Part shown: positions 43,341-54,117 of the stretch, in pieces
How positions within the stretch are numbered: the first letter of the stretch is position 1
Layout of the letters: each line of letters opens with the position of its first letter
Source of the DNA: CAYFUT01 sp964346395
GTDB lineage: Bacteria; Bacillota; Halanaerobiia; Halobacteroidales; Halobacteroidaceae
Direction of reading: 5' to 3'
NCBI GenBank assembly: GCA_964346395.1
Contig: CAYFUT010000006.1
Span: forward strand, 1 to 64,000
DNA: 64,000 nucleotides
Translations under genes and position numbers: made by a program
The notes under the pieces: generated by a model
Told to the model about the DNA's origin: nothing
What the model saw: only the letters and a program-made list of their open reading frames with translations
Database searches by the model: none

Positions 43341-44333
43341 ATGAAGAAAAAATTAATTAATGATCCTGAACAGGCAGTAAAAGAGATGGTGGAAGGTTTA
43401 GTAGCAGCAGAGCCGGATCGATACAAGCAGGTAGAAGGATTTAATGTGGTGGTTAGAAAGGATGCGCCCCAGAAAAAGGTTGCTTTGATTAGCGGCGGTG
43501 GTAGTGGACACGAACCAACTCATGCAGGATATGTGGGAGCAGGGATGTTGGACGGAGCTGTTTCTGGTGATGTATTTACTTCTCCTACCCCCGATGCAGT
43601 ATACGAAGCTATTAAAGCGGTAGACGGAGGACAAGGAGTATTTTTAGTTATCAAAAACTATAGTGGCGATGTAATGAACTTTGAAATGGCTGAAGATATG
43701 GCAGAAGCAGATGGAATTGAAACTGCTCACGTAGTAGTCAATGATGACGTTGCTGTAGAAGATAGCCTATATACTGAAGGTAGAAGAGGCGTTTGCGGAA
43801 CAATTTTTGTTCACAAGATTGCAGGAGCTTTGGCAGAGCAGGGAGCTGACTTAGACGAAGTTAAACGGGTAGCAGAAAAAGCAGTAGCAAATGTAAGATC
43901 TAAAGGAATGGCTTTATATCCCTGTCGAGTACCTTCGGCTGATGAATCTACTTTTCAGTTAGAAGAAGATGAAATGGAGTTAGGAATTGGTATTCATGGG
44001 GAGCCGGGAACTGAACGAACTAAAGTTAAACCGGTTGATGAAGTAGTAGATGATTTAGTAAATAGTGTGCTAACTGATCTACCTTTTGAAACAGACGATG
44101 AAGTAGCGGTTATTGTAAATGGAATGGGCGGTACTCCGCTGATGGAACTGTATATTGCTAATCGAAAAGTTAATCAGCTTTTAAGTAAAAAGAGTATAAA
44201 TATCTATAAAACGTTTGTTGGTAATTATATGACTTCTCTAGAGATGGCGGGTATATCTGTAACTTTACTGAAATTAGATGATGAACTAAAGGAATTATTA
44301 GATGCTCCTACTAATGTTTCATTATTGAAGTAA
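43341..44333 (+). CDS. dhaK: Dihydroxyacetone kinase subunit DhaK (copy 2)
   Basis: A 330-aa paralogue of copy 1 with the same His219 in GIHGEPGTERTK and the same VSGDVFTSPTPD and NDDVAVEDSLYTEGRRG motifs. Codon differences throughout show an established duplication rather than an assembly artefact. ATG 43341 follows AAAGGAGGG. It is followed by its own dhaL and by dhaM, so this copy forms the complete K-L-M kinase. Confidence 0.95.
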   Translation: MKKKLINDPEQAVKEMVEGLVAAEPDRYKQVEGFNVVVRKDAPQKKVALISGGGSGHEPTHAGYVGAGMLDGAVSGDVFTSPTPDAVYEAIKAVDGGQGVFLVIKNYSGDVMNFEMAEDMAEADGIETAHVVVNDDVAVEDSLYTEGRRGVCGTIFVHKIAGALAEQGADLDEVKRVAEKAVANVRSKGMALYPCRVPSADESTFQLEEDEMELGIGIHGEPGTERTKVKPVDEVVDDLVNSVLTDLPFETDDEVAVIVNGMGGTPLMELYIANRKVNQLLSKKSINIYKTFVGNYMTSLEMAGISVTLLKLDDELKELLDAPTNVSLLK

Positions 44334-44364
44334 AGCAGTTTGGCTGGGAAGAGGAGGGGGTAAA

Positions 44365-44979
44365 GTGACTGCTAAAACAGTTGAAGTATTTAAATTAGTT
44401 AGTGATAAAATTATTGAAAACAAAAAAAGATTAACTGAACTTGATTCTGCTATTGGTGACGGAGACCATGGAATTAATATGGCGCGTGGATTCAAAGAAG
44501 TAAAAAAAGAGTTAGAAAATTCTAAATTTAATTCCAATAGTGAAGTATTAAAGAAAATTTCTATGACTCTAATTTCTAATGTAGGGGGCGCTTCAGGTCC
44601 TTTGTATGGGACAGCCTTTTTAAAAGCTAGCCAAGTAATTGATGATGAACTTTCCTTTGCTAATGTGGTTGAGGTAGGGGAAGCAGTAATTGAAGGGGTT
44701 AAAGTGAGAGGAAAAGCTAAGTTACAAGATAAAACTATGTTAGATGTTATTATTCCTACAGTAAACTATCTAAAAGAATGTTATCAAGCAGATAAAGAAC
44801 TAAAAACTGCTTTAAAGGAAGCAGTTAAGGTAGCAGAGGAAAGTGTAGAAAACACTATTCCGTTAGTAGCCAAGAAAGGCCGGGCGAGTTATTTAGGTGA
44901 GCGGAGTAAAGGCCACCAAGACCCTGGTGCTACTTCGAGTTGGTTAATTTTTAAAACTATAGTAGAAGAAGTTCTTTAG
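44365..44979 (+). CDS. dhaL: Dihydroxyacetone kinase ADP-binding subunit DhaL (copy 2)
   Basis: A 204-aa paralogue of copy 1: DSAIGDGDHGINMARGF, NVGGASGPLYGTAFLKA and KGRASYLGERSKGHQDPGATSS. GTG 44365 follows AGGAGGGGG. dhaM begins 19 bases after the stop. Confidence 0.94.
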   Translation: MTAKTVEVFKLVSDKIIENKKRLTELDSAIGDGDHGINMARGFKEVKKELENSKFNSNSEVLKKISMTLISNVGGASGPLYGTAFLKASQVIDDELSFANVVEVGEAVIEGVKVRGKAKLQDKTMLDVIIPTVNYLKECYQADKELKTALKEAVKVAEESVENTIPLVAKKGRASYLGERSKGHQDPGATSSWLIFKTIVEEVL

Positions 44980-44998
44980 TGAAAGAGAGGTGCTATTA

Positions 44999-45400
44999 TT
45001 GGTTGGAATTTTAGTAGTATCCCATAGTATAGAGATTGCTCAGGGTGTAGAGAAATTGGCCCGGCAGATGGTAGGCGATTCTTTTCCTCTACAGGTAGTA
45101 GGTGGAACTAAAGACGGGCAATTAGGAACGGAAGCTGATTCTATTCGGGAAGCTTTAGAGGATTTGGATCAGGGGGATGGAGTAATAGTGTTAGCAGATA
45201 TGGGAAGTGCTGTTATGAATGTAGAGTTTGCTTTTGATTTATTTCCATCTGAGCAGCAGGACAGGTTTGCAATTGCTAATGCTCCAGTAGTAGAAGGAAC
45301 TATTTCAGCAGCTTTACAGGCCAAAACCGGGAAAAAAATTAAAAAAATATTAACTTTTTTGGAAAAAGAAGAGGACTTTTGTAGTAAAGTATCTAAATAG
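44999..45400 (+). CDS. dhaM: PTS-dependent dihydroxyacetone kinase phosphotransferase DhaM (copy 1)
   Basis: A 133-aa EIIA-mannose-like protein that passes phosphate from HPr to DhaL. The phosphorylated residue is His9 in MVGILVVSHS. Further motifs: DGVIVLADMGSAVMN and IANAPVVEGTISAALQA. TTG 44999 is chosen because GAGAGG at 44985-44990 is well placed and the protein then matches family starts; the in-frame GTG at 44990 overlaps that ribosome site. Unlike E. coli DhaM it lacks fused HPr and EI domains. Confidence 0.92.
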   Translation: MVGILVVSHSIEIAQGVEKLARQMVGDSFPLQVVGGTKDGQLGTEADSIREALEDLDQGDGVIVLADMGSAVMNVEFAFDLFPSEQQDRFAIANAPVVEGTISAALQAKTGKKIKKILTFLEKEEDFCSKVSK

Positions 45401-45575
45401 TAATAATAGCAGTAATAATAGCATAGGAGCAATAAAAAATTAATATAAATAAAACTTTTTAAAGGAGGTGATTAAAAAATTAAGTAAATAAAAATATTTA
45501 AATTATTCATGGTATTATTGGAAAAAATAAGAAATAAAAAGCAAAGCTACATCATACTTGAAAGGGGAGAAAGTC

Positions 45576-45947
45576 ATGAAAAAGTATTTAGGAACTATGG
45601 TTGGTGGAGCAATTGCAGGTGTTTTTGTATTTAATGTTTGGGGGATACTTGCTGGTACTGAGGCTCTTGGTGATGCTGGTGGTTGGCTTGGAGGTCTGTT
45701 GATAGTTGGTTTTATCTGGACTGTGAACCATTATATTGGAGCTTATCAGCTTCCTGAGGGAGCCGCCCCGGTTGATATGGCAGTTGCTATCGGAATGGCA
45801 GGAACAATGCAGGGGGTATTTAATCCGGAAGTAGCTAGTTTTACTACATCTTTACCAACGTTTTTCTGGGTAGCTATAGGGTCAATTTTAGGTGGAGTAT
45901 TTGCAGGTATGGTGCAGGATTCTATTGCGGAAGCGGAAGAAGAATAA
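45576..45947 (+). CDS. Small membrane protein of the glycerol locus, putative transporter subunit A
   Basis: A 123-aa integral membrane protein with three to four hydrophobic segments (GTMVGGAIAGVFVFNVWGIL.., GGLLIVGFIWTVNHYIG.., FFWVAIGSILGGVFAGMV) and an acidic tail. It resembles small hydrophobic proteins found next to dhaKLM in Listeria, which have been proposed as glycerol transporter subunits. That role is inferred from gene context. ATG 45576 follows AAGGGGAG. It is paired with the next gene. Confidence 0.7.
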   Translation: MKKYLGTMVGGAIAGVFVFNVWGILAGTEALGDAGGWLGGLLIVGFIWTVNHYIGAYQLPEGAAPVDMAVAIGMAGTMQGVFNPEVASFTTSLPTFFWVAIGSILGGVFAGMVQDSIAEAEEE

Positions 45948-46038
45948 AATTATAATAATTGGGATATAATCAAGTAAATAATTAGCTAGATAATTTTAGT
46001 TGGATAATTAATAAATAATAAAAAGAGGGGGAAATATA

Positions 46039-46386
46039 ATGGGGATAGAAGGAATTTTATCAACAATGTTCGGAGGTATGCTTTTCCCATTTTTAATCTT
46101 AATGGCTTGGGGTAAAGGAGCTGAAGAAAGAGGTATTTTTGGTGGACTTGTAATGGGCGGTTTTATTGTTGGAACAAGCTGGTTAGCTAATCATGGGGGT
46201 ACTCCGCTAATAGTCCAGACTGGCGGACCTTGGATTGATATGGCTTGGGCAGCAGGAATTGGGCTTATGGCTTATGGAGTTTATAATGGTAAGAGTTTAG
46301 CTAAGTCTATACCTGCTATTGTATATTCTTTAATTGGGGGTACTATCGGCGGTTTAGTTTTATATTACGCTACGGTAGCTGCTTAA
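46039..46386 (+). CDS. Small membrane protein of the glycerol locus, putative transporter subunit B
   Basis: A 115-aa integral membrane protein with about four hydrophobic segments (MFGGMLFPFLILMAWG.., GGLVMGGFIVGTSWLANHGG.., MAWAAGIGLMAYGVY.., GGTIGGLVLYYATVAA). The Gly-rich, Trp-containing helices resemble those of its neighbour at 45576, suggesting a heteromeric pair. No GlpF-type facilitator is seen in the window, so this pair may be the glycerol or dihydroxyacetone entry route. ATG 46039 follows AGAGGGGG. Confidence 0.7.
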   Translation: MGIEGILSTMFGGMLFPFLILMAWGKGAEERGIFGGLVMGGFIVGTSWLANHGGTPLIVQTGGPWIDMAWAAGIGLMAYGVYNGKSLAKSIPAIVYSLIGGTIGGLVLYYATVAA

Positions 46387-46444
46387 TATTTGTAACATAG
46401 TGTTTAGTTAAATTTGAGTTAAAATATAGTTTATTAAAATATAG

Positions 46445-48049
<1,605 letters not shown>

Positions 48050-48098
48050 ATATAATTTAGCGAAAGTTGAAACTAAATAATATAATTGAATAAAAGCA

Positions 48099-48180
48099 GT
48101 GGTTAGAGAAAATAAATAAACCACATCCAGGCAGCAGGGGACAACTAACTCTAGTTGGTATTGTCTGGGTGTGGTTATTT
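48099..48180 (+). promoter_or_regulatory. glpA leader antiterminator/terminator switch
   Basis: GTGGTT (48099-48104) can pair with AACCAC (48119-48124). The same AACCAC begins the 15-bp terminator stem 48119-48133 with 48162-48176, followed by ATTTT. The loop of the first hairpin carries AGAGAA, as in the dhaK leaders. Confidence 0.7.
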
Positions 48181-48279
48181 TGTTATAAATAAGGATTAAT
48201 TTGGTATATTAAATACTATATTATTTTGTTAAGCAGAATTAAAATTAGAATTATGTATTTCTAGGGAGGGAATCAATTA

Positions 48280-49749
48280 ATGAAAGAAACAGAAGTTTTA
48301 ATTATTGGTGGAGGAGTTGTGGGTACTTTTATTGCCCGCGAGTTATCACAGTATAAGTTAGATATTACTTTAGTGGAAAAAGAGCTGGATGTTTGCACTG
48401 GAACTAGCAAGTCAAATACTGCTTTGCTGCACGCTGGATTTAATGCAGATGCTAATAAACTGAAAGGGCGGCTAAATGTTAGGGGGAATGAGCTTTATCG
48501 GGATCGGATTCAGCATGAATTGGATGTACCGATTGAATGGTTAGGAGCCATGGTAGTAGCGCAGGAAGAAGAAAGAATTGCTAAGCTAGAAGAAATATAT
48601 GAGAACGGTAAGAAAAATGGGGTGCCTGATTTAGAAATTGTAAAGGGCGATAGATTATTTGAATTGGAACCTCATTTAAATCCGGATTCAGTGGCTGCTT
48701 TATATGCCCCGACTGCCGGAATAGTGAATCCGTTTGAATTAACAGTAGCTTTAGCTAATAATGCAGTGGAAAATGGAGCTCAAGTTTTGTTGGAGGCAGA
48801 AGTATTTGATATTGAGGACCACGGTGATTATAAAATAGTAGATACTGCTCAAGGAGATATTAAAGCTGATTTAGTAATTAATGCGGCTGGGATTTATGCT
48901 GATAAAATTGCTAATATGGTGGGGATTGATAAATTTAAGATTACGCCCCGCCGCGGTGAGTATTATTTGTTTGATAAAAAGATGGATTTAAATGTAGATA
49001 CTACTATTTTTCCAGTACCCACAGAAGTTAGTAAGGGAATTGTAGTGACGCCTACTGATGAGGGGAATTTATTAATTGGCCCTAATGCCGAAGAAATTGG
49101 TGATAAAGAAGATATATCTACTACTAGACATGGCTTGGATAAGGTGTTTAAAGGAGCCCAAAAAACAGTTCCGGAGTTAGAAAAGCGGGATGTAATCAAA
49201 GAGTTTGCTGGGCTGCGGCCGGCGATTAAGGAAACAGGTGACTTTTTGATTGAAGCTAGTGAGGAAGTACCTGGATTTATCAATGTAGCCGGGATTCAAT
49301 CCCCAGGTTTGGCCTCTTCACCGGCAATAGCAGAAATGGTAGTCGGCATTGTGGAGGACGAATTAGGCGGTATGGAAGAAGACCCTGAATTTGATCCTAA
49401 TTATGAAGCAATACCTAAATATAGACATATGAGTCATGAAGAACAGGCTGAGATGATTGCTGAAAATCCTGATTTTGGGCAGATAATCTGCCGTTGTGAA
49501 ACAGTTACTAAAGCTGAAATTTTGGCAGCTATCCGCGAACCAGTAGGGGCGCGAACAGTCAATGCGGTTAAAAGAAGGGTTCGCCCAGGAGCTGGCCGCT
49601 GTCAGGGTGGTTTCTGTCAGCCGCGGGTGGTCGAACTGTTGGCGCAAGAATTAGGAGTTGACAGAGAAGAAGTGCGGTTAGAAAATGATGGTTCGGAACT
49701 GTTAGTTGATGATATCAAAGACCCGTTATTAAAAAGAGGTGAGCAATAA
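48280..49749 (+). CDS. glpA: GlpA-type FAD-dependent glycerol-3-phosphate dehydrogenase with 2Fe-2S domain
   Basis: A 489-aa flavoenzyme oxidising glycerol-3-phosphate to dihydroxyacetone phosphate. N-terminal DAO fold with FAD motif IIGGGVVGTFIARELSQY, and NTALLHAGFNADANKLKGR. C-terminal BFD-like 2Fe-2S domain from about residue 405 with Cys pairs CRCETV and GRCQGGFCQP. ATG 48280 follows AGGGAGGG. The next gene begins at its stop codon, and a third gene follows without a gap, giving the three-gene layout of clostridial GlpA systems. Confidence 0.88.
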   Translation: MKETEVLIIGGGVVGTFIARELSQYKLDITLVEKELDVCTGTSKSNTALLHAGFNADANKLKGRLNVRGNELYRDRIQHELDVPIEWLGAMVVAQEEERIAKLEEIYENGKKNGVPDLEIVKGDRLFELEPHLNPDSVAALYAPTAGIVNPFELTVALANNAVENGAQVLLEAEVFDIEDHGDYKIVDTAQGDIKADLVINAAGIYADKIANMVGIDKFKITPRRGEYYLFDKKMDLNVDTTIFPVPTEVSKGIVVTPTDEGNLLIGPNAEEIGDKEDISTTRHGLDKVFKGAQKTVPELEKRDVIKEFAGLRPAIKETGDFLIEASEEVPGFINVAGIQSPGLASSPAIAEMVVGIVEDELGGMEEDPEFDPNYEAIPKYRHMSHEEQAEMIAENPDFGQIICRCETVTKAEILAAIREPVGARTVNAVKRRVRPGAGRCQGGFCQPRVVELLAQELGVDREEVRLENDGSELLVDDIKDPLLKRGEQ

Positions 49750-51023
49750 TGAATAAACAAGACTATGAATTAGCGGTTGTTGGTGGTGGTCCGGCAGGAC
49801 TAGCAGCTGCCCAAGCTGCTTATGATGAAGGAGTTAGAGATATAGTAATTATAGAACGTGATTTTGAATTAGGCGGTATTTTGCAGCAGTGTATTCATAA
49901 TGGATTTGGTTTACATTATTTTGGAGAAGAACTGACAGGTCCTGAGTATGCTCAGGAGTTTATAGAGAATGTTCGCGAACGGGGAATTGATATTAAGTTA
50001 GATACAATGGTGTTAGAAGTAACTGATGATAAAATGGTTTATGCTGTAAATTCTGAAGATGGAATGTTAGAGATTGATGCGGAAGCAGTAATTTTAGCTA
50101 TGGGCTGCCGCGAAAGAACTAGAGATGCTATTGATGTACCCGGCTATCGACCGGCGGGGGTATATACGGCCGGAACTGCCCAGCGGTATATCAATATGGA
50201 AGGCAAAATTCCCGGCGAAAAGGTTGTTATTCTGGGTTCGGGAGATATCGGCTTAATTATGGCGCGGCGGATGCATTTAGAAGGTGCTGAAGTAGAAGCA
50301 GTTTTAGAATTGTTACCTTTTTCTGGAGGGCTAACCAGAAATATTGTCCAGTGTTTAGATGATTTTGATATTCCTTTGCGGATGGAGCAGACAATAACTA
50401 GAATTCACGGTAAAGACAGGCTAGAAGCAGTTACAGTAGCGGAAGTAGATGAGAATTTACAGCCGATTCCAGAAACAGAATATAAAATTGAATGTGATAC
50501 CTTACTATTATCAGTCGGCTTGATTCCTGAAAATGAATTGTCTACAGAAGCGGGAGTAGAACTACATCCTACTACTGGCGGACCGATTGTGGATGAAGGA
50601 CGAGAAACTAATGTAGAAGGCATTTATGCCTGTGGTAATGTGCTGCATGTTCATGATTTAGTAGATTGGGTAACTGAAGAAAGTATAATAGCTGGGAAAA
50701 CAGCAGCTAAGCAGCTACAGGGTGAAGTTGAAAAGCGTGAGCAAGAAATTGAAGTCAATCCGGGAGAAAATGTGGGGTATGTAGTTCCTCAGACAATAGC
50801 TAATAAAGATGAAGAGCGTAAGCGAGTAGATCTATATATGCGGGTTAAGCAGCCGATGAAGCATGTTAAAATCAATTTGATGGACGGCAATAAGAAATTA
50901 TTTGATAAAAAGGAGCGGCGAGTAGAACCGGGAGAAATGATTACTTTTCCTGTACCTGAACAGATGTTAGCTGCTTTAGAGAATGACAGTATTCACCTTG
51001 ATGTTGAGAAGGAGGGAGAATAA
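49749..51023 (+). CDS. NAD(P)/FAD-dependent oxidoreductase, partner of GlpA
   Basis: A 424-aa pyridine-nucleotide-type flavoprotein: FAD motif VVGGGPAGLAAAQAAYD, GGILQQCIHNGFGLHYF, MGCRERTRDAIDVPGYRPAGVYTAG, second nucleotide site VVILGSGDIGLIMARRM, and C-terminal ACGNVLHVHDLVDWV. It probably receives electrons from GlpA and passes them to NAD(P) or a quinone/ferredoxin partner. ATG 49749 overlaps the glpA stop by one base. Residues 330-424 form an extra domain of unknown role. Confidence 0.85.
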   Translation: MNKQDYELAVVGGGPAGLAAAQAAYDEGVRDIVIIERDFELGGILQQCIHNGFGLHYFGEELTGPEYAQEFIENVRERGIDIKLDTMVLEVTDDKMVYAVNSEDGMLEIDAEAVILAMGCRERTRDAIDVPGYRPAGVYTAGTAQRYINMEGKIPGEKVVILGSGDIGLIMARRMHLEGAEVEAVLELLPFSGGLTRNIVQCLDDFDIPLRMEQTITRIHGKDRLEAVTVAEVDENLQPIPETEYKIECDTLLLSVGLIPENELSTEAGVELHPTTGGPIVDEGRETNVEGIYACGNVLHVHDLVDWVTEESIIAGKTAAKQLQGEVEKREQEIEVNPGENVGYVVPQTIANKDEERKRVDLYMRVKQPMKHVKINLMDGNKKLFDKKERRVEPGEMITFPVPEQMLAALENDSIHLDVEKEGE

Positions 51024-51392
51024 ATGAGTGAACAAGTAACGATTACCTGTATTAGCTGTCCGATGGGTTGTGATGTTGATCTAGAAATAGTAGATGGAGA
51101 AATTGAAAGTATGGATGGAGCTAGCTGTAAAGCTGGGGAAGAATACGTAAGAGAGGAGTACTATAATCCAACTCGAATGCTACCTACTACTGCTAAAGTT
51201 AAAGGCGGAGTTCTCCCCCAGGTACCTGTAATAACTAGTAAGCCTATGCCTAAGGGGAAACTTGAAGAGACTATGGAGGTAATAGCTAAAGTAGAAGTGG
51301 AAGCTCCTGTAAAATTAGGCGATGTAATTGTAGAAGATATATTAGATACGGGAGTCAATATAGTAGCAAGTCGGGATTTGCCCGAAGCTTAA
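51024..51392 (+). CDS. DUF1667 iron-sulfur-type protein of the GlpA complex
   Basis: A 122-aa protein with a molybdopterin-oxidoreductase-like N-terminal Cys motif (ITCISCPMGCDVDLEIVDGEI.., later GASCKAGEEY), probably binding one 4Fe-4S. Family DUF1667; regularly third in glpA-oxidoreductase-DUF1667 operons, so an electron-transfer subunit is likely. ATG 51024 directly follows the previous stop (TAA ATG). A strong terminator follows. Confidence 0.85.
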   Translation: MSEQVTITCISCPMGCDVDLEIVDGEIESMDGASCKAGEEYVREEYYNPTRMLPTTAKVKGGVLPQVPVITSKPMPKGKLEETMEVIAKVEVEAPVKLGDVIVEDILDTGVNIVASRDLPEA

Positions 51393-51408
51393 TAATGTAA
51401 AAATATAT

Positions 51409-51444
51409 AAGATCCTTCCTCTTAAATTTAAGAGGAAGGATCTT
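51409..51444 (+). terminator. Terminator after the glpA operon
   Basis: A fully palindromic 36-base element (AAGATCCTTCCTCTTAA.. and its complement) followed by an AT-rich tract. It may work in both directions. Confidence 0.85.
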
Positions 51445-51511
51445 ATTTAATTATGTCGAATTAAATAAAAAGGGTATAATTTTATTTTGGGTAGGGGGGG
51501 TATATTTAATT

Positions 51512-53371
51512 ATGGAGAAAAAATTTAAAAGATATCTTATAATTTCTTGGTTATATTTGATTGCTGGTGTTCTGCTAGACCCTAGATTAGGAACTTTGGG
51601 TTATAAAGTCTTTTGGGGTGTAGGGGCAACTGCTGTATTGTTTTACAGTATTCAGTACTGGCGAGCTAGCAAGCAAGGTGGAGAAGAAGATTTACTTGAT
51701 TTATCGGAAGAGGTGTCCTTTAAAGCACAGCAGCTTATCTGGTTAATTGAGGAAAATAATACTGAAATGGATAATTTAGTTGATTCTTTTGCAGAGGTTA
51801 CTTCTGCTACTCAAGATAATGCAGCTAGTGTAGAAGAGATTTCAGCTGGGATTGAAGAACTGTCAACTTCTTCGGAAGCAATTAATGAAAAAACTAAAGA
51901 GATAGCTGAAGTTTGTGAAGAAGCACTAACCACTTCGGAAGAAAATAAGACCTGGATTAATGAAGCTGGAAATACGTTATTAGAAGTTTCTACTACGATT
52001 AATGATTCGCAAGAGTCGATTACTAAATTAGCTGAAGTTTCGCATAATATTGATAGATTACTAGAGGAAATTCATGATATTACTGATCAGATAAATTTAT
52101 TAGCTTTAAATGCTTCTATTGAAGCGGCTAGAGCTGGGGAAGCTGGTCAAGGGTTTACAGTAGTAGCTGAAGAAATTAAAAGTCTATCGGAACAAACAGA
52201 TAAATTAACTGGTGAAATTCAATCTACGTTAGAAGAATTCCAGACAGAAATAAAAAATACAGAAGAGATTATTGAGGAAGGAACAGAAGAGATTGCTAAT
52301 GTAGAAAAAGTATCTAATAAATCGGTTAAATCCTTTAATAAAATTATTGATAATTTACAAGAAATTAGAGAATTTATTTTTGATTTAGTGGATAATACTG
52401 CCTCTCAGGTCAGTGCTACGCAAGAGTCAAGTGAAGCAGTAGAATCTATTACTCAGGAAACAATGGTTATTTCAGAAAAAATACAGGAAATGGATGAAAT
52501 AATTAAAAATCAAAGTGAGAACAGTGATCAAATTTCTGATTATTCTAAGAATTTGAATGAAATAGGATATAATTTACATCAAAGATCAGTAGCTGAAAAA
52601 GACAGCAATACTTTAGTATTTGGGGTTAATCCATTTACTAGACCGGATAGAGTTAAAGAGTTGTATATACCAATTATTGATGAAGTTAGCCGACGGGCTA
52701 AAAAGAAAGCAAAGACAATTATTGTGGCTGATTATGAAGAGTTAATCCAATATATTAAAGATGGGTTAATTGATGTTGGCTGGTTTTCTCCTATGGCTTA
52801 TGTAGAAGCTAAAAAACAATCTGATATTATGCCGTTAGTAACACCGGTAATTAACGGCCAACCTAGTTATAAGGGTTATATATTTACTAGAAATGATGGC
52901 AAATGTGATCACTTGTCAGAAGTGGCAGGAACTGCTTTTGGATTTGTAGATCCTCTGTCTGCTTCCGGTTATATCTATCCGAAAAAGTTACTCCAGGAAG
53001 CTAAAATTGATATAGATGAAGATTTAAAAGATAAATATTTCTTAGGTAGTCATGATAAAGTAATTGATGCTGTTTTAAATTGTAAAGTAGAACTAGGAGC
53101 TACTTATAATGAAGCCTGGGAGCGGGCTCAAGAAGCTGGTAAACCAATGGATAAATTAAAGATAATTAAAGAAACAGAACCAATACCAAAAGATGTAATT
53201 GCTGCCCGAGCTAAATTATCGTACCGCTTAGGTAAAAAGCTGCAAAAACAGTTTATGAATTTAGATAATGATAAAACAGGTCAGGAAAAACTAGCAGGCT
53301 CTAATATTGATGATTTTGTACAGGCAAAAGATGAAAATTTTGATGTGATTCGGAAATATAGAGCAGATTAG
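51512..53371 (+). CDS. Chemoreceptor signalling domain fused to a PhnD-like binding domain
   Basis: A 619-aa protein. Two hydrophobic segments at residues 7-46 form a short membrane anchor. Residues 65-355 form a methyl-accepting signalling coiled coil with the canonical tip [30 protein letters not shown]. Residues 365-619 form a periplasmic-binding-like domain of the phosphate/phosphonate (PhnD) type ([17 protein letters not shown].., [17 protein letters not shown].., [19 protein letters not shown]). With a hairpin anchor, the binding domain should be cytoplasmic. No HAMP is evident. Position inside the glycerol locus suggests sensing of an intracellular phosphorylated metabolite, which is a guess. 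Confidence 0.85.
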   Translation: MEKKFKRYLIISWLYLIAGVLLDPRLGTLGYKVFWGVGATAVLFYSIQYWRASKQGGEEDLLDLSEEVSFKAQQLIWLIEENNTEMDNLVDSFAEVTSATQDNAASVEEISAGIEELSTSSEAINEKTKEIAEVCEEALTTSEENKTWINEAGNTLLEVSTTINDSQESITKLAEVSHNIDRLLEEIHDITDQINLLALNASIEAARAGEAGQGFTVVAEEIKSLSEQTDKLTGEIQSTLEEFQTEIKNTEEIIEEGTEEIANVEKVSNKSVKSFNKIIDNLQEIREFIFDLVDNTASQVSATQESSEAVESITQETMVISEKIQEMDEIIKNQSENSDQISDYSKNLNEIGYNLHQRSVAEKDSNTLVFGVNPFTRPDRVKELYIPIIDEVSRRAKKKAKTIIVADYEELIQYIKDGLIDVGWFSPMAYVEAKKQSDIMPLVTPVINGQPSYKGYIFTRNDGKCDHLSEVAGTAFGFVDPLSASGYIYPKKLLQEAKIDIDEDLKDKYFLGSHDKVIDAVLNCKVELGATYNEAWERAQEAGKPMDKLKIIKETEPIPKDVIAARAKLSYRLGKKLQKQFMNLDNDKTGQEKLAGSNIDDFVQAKDENFDVIRKYRAD

Positions 53372-53492
53372 GTAATTTAAATTTCCCTCTATTTTAAATC
53401 TTTTTCCAATTGGTGATGAAATTCACTCAGGAATCTGTTACAATAACTAATAAGAAGATAAGTCTGGGTTAATAAAAGGAGGGAATGTTAAA

Positions 53493-53885
53493 ATGGTTGG
53501 TATTGTACTTGTTTCTCACAGCAAAAAAGTAGCCGAAGGAATAGAAGAGTTGGCTCGGGAAATGGTTCCCCGAGAGATTCCCCTAATTTCAATCGGCGGC
53601 GATGAAGATGATCGGATTGGAACTGATATAGATGAAATTATAGACGCAGTAGAAAGTGTATATAATGAAGACGGGGTAATGATTATTGGAGATGTAGGGA
53701 GTTCCCTGGTGAACTCTAAGGAAGCACTTAATATTTTAGAGTTGGAAGGCTATAAGAATGTGGCAGTTAGTAATGCTCCCCTGGTTGAAGGTGGAATTAT
53801 TGCTGCTGTAGAAGCTAATTTAGGAAAAGATTTACAGCAAATCAAATATAAAGTAGAGAGCAAACGGATTATTGACTGGATTTAA
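53493..53885 (+). CDS. DhaM-like phosphotransferase (copy 2)
   Basis: A 130-aa EIIA-mannose-like protein similar to the DhaM at 44999: VGIVLVSHSKKVAEGIEELAREM with His9, GVMIIGDVGSSLVNSKEAL and VSNAPLVEGGIIAAVEANLG. ATG 53493 follows AAAGGAGGG. It lies alone, away from the kinase subunits, and could serve the dhaKL copy 1 pair, which lacks its own dhaM. Confidence 0.87.
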   Translation: MVGIVLVSHSKKVAEGIEELAREMVPREIPLISIGGDEDDRIGTDIDEIIDAVESVYNEDGVMIIGDVGSSLVNSKEALNILELEGYKNVAVSNAPLVEGGIIAAVEANLGKDLQQIKYKVESKRIIDWI

Positions 53886-53915
53886 AGGATGGTAAATTTA
53901 ATATGATGATTAGGA

Positions 53916-53955
53916 AAGTGGCTTATCGATTTTATTTTCGGTAAGCCGCTTTTTC
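53916..53955 (+). terminator. Terminator after the second dhaM-like gene
   Basis: A stem of about 13 bp (AAGTGGCTTATCG with CGGTAAGCCGCTT) is followed by TTTTT. Confidence 0.8.
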
Positions 53956-54117
53956 GATATAAATAGATTTGACACTGAAACTGATCTGATTTATAATTAT
54001 ATTAGAAAATACTAATATATTAATTTATTTCTTTTTTGTTTAAGTTTGCCGGAGTTAGTAATTTGATTAGGAATGTCCTTTACATATAAAGTTAATCTTA
54101 ATAATGAGGTGATAAAA

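Noticed and set aside
41076..44979. dhaKL duplication as an assembly error
   Set aside because: The copies differ in many codons and residues and have different leaders and downstream genes.
45502..45517. ATTCATGGTA as a further operator half-site
   Set aside because: Two mismatches to AATCATGGTT and no partner site 17-18 bp away.
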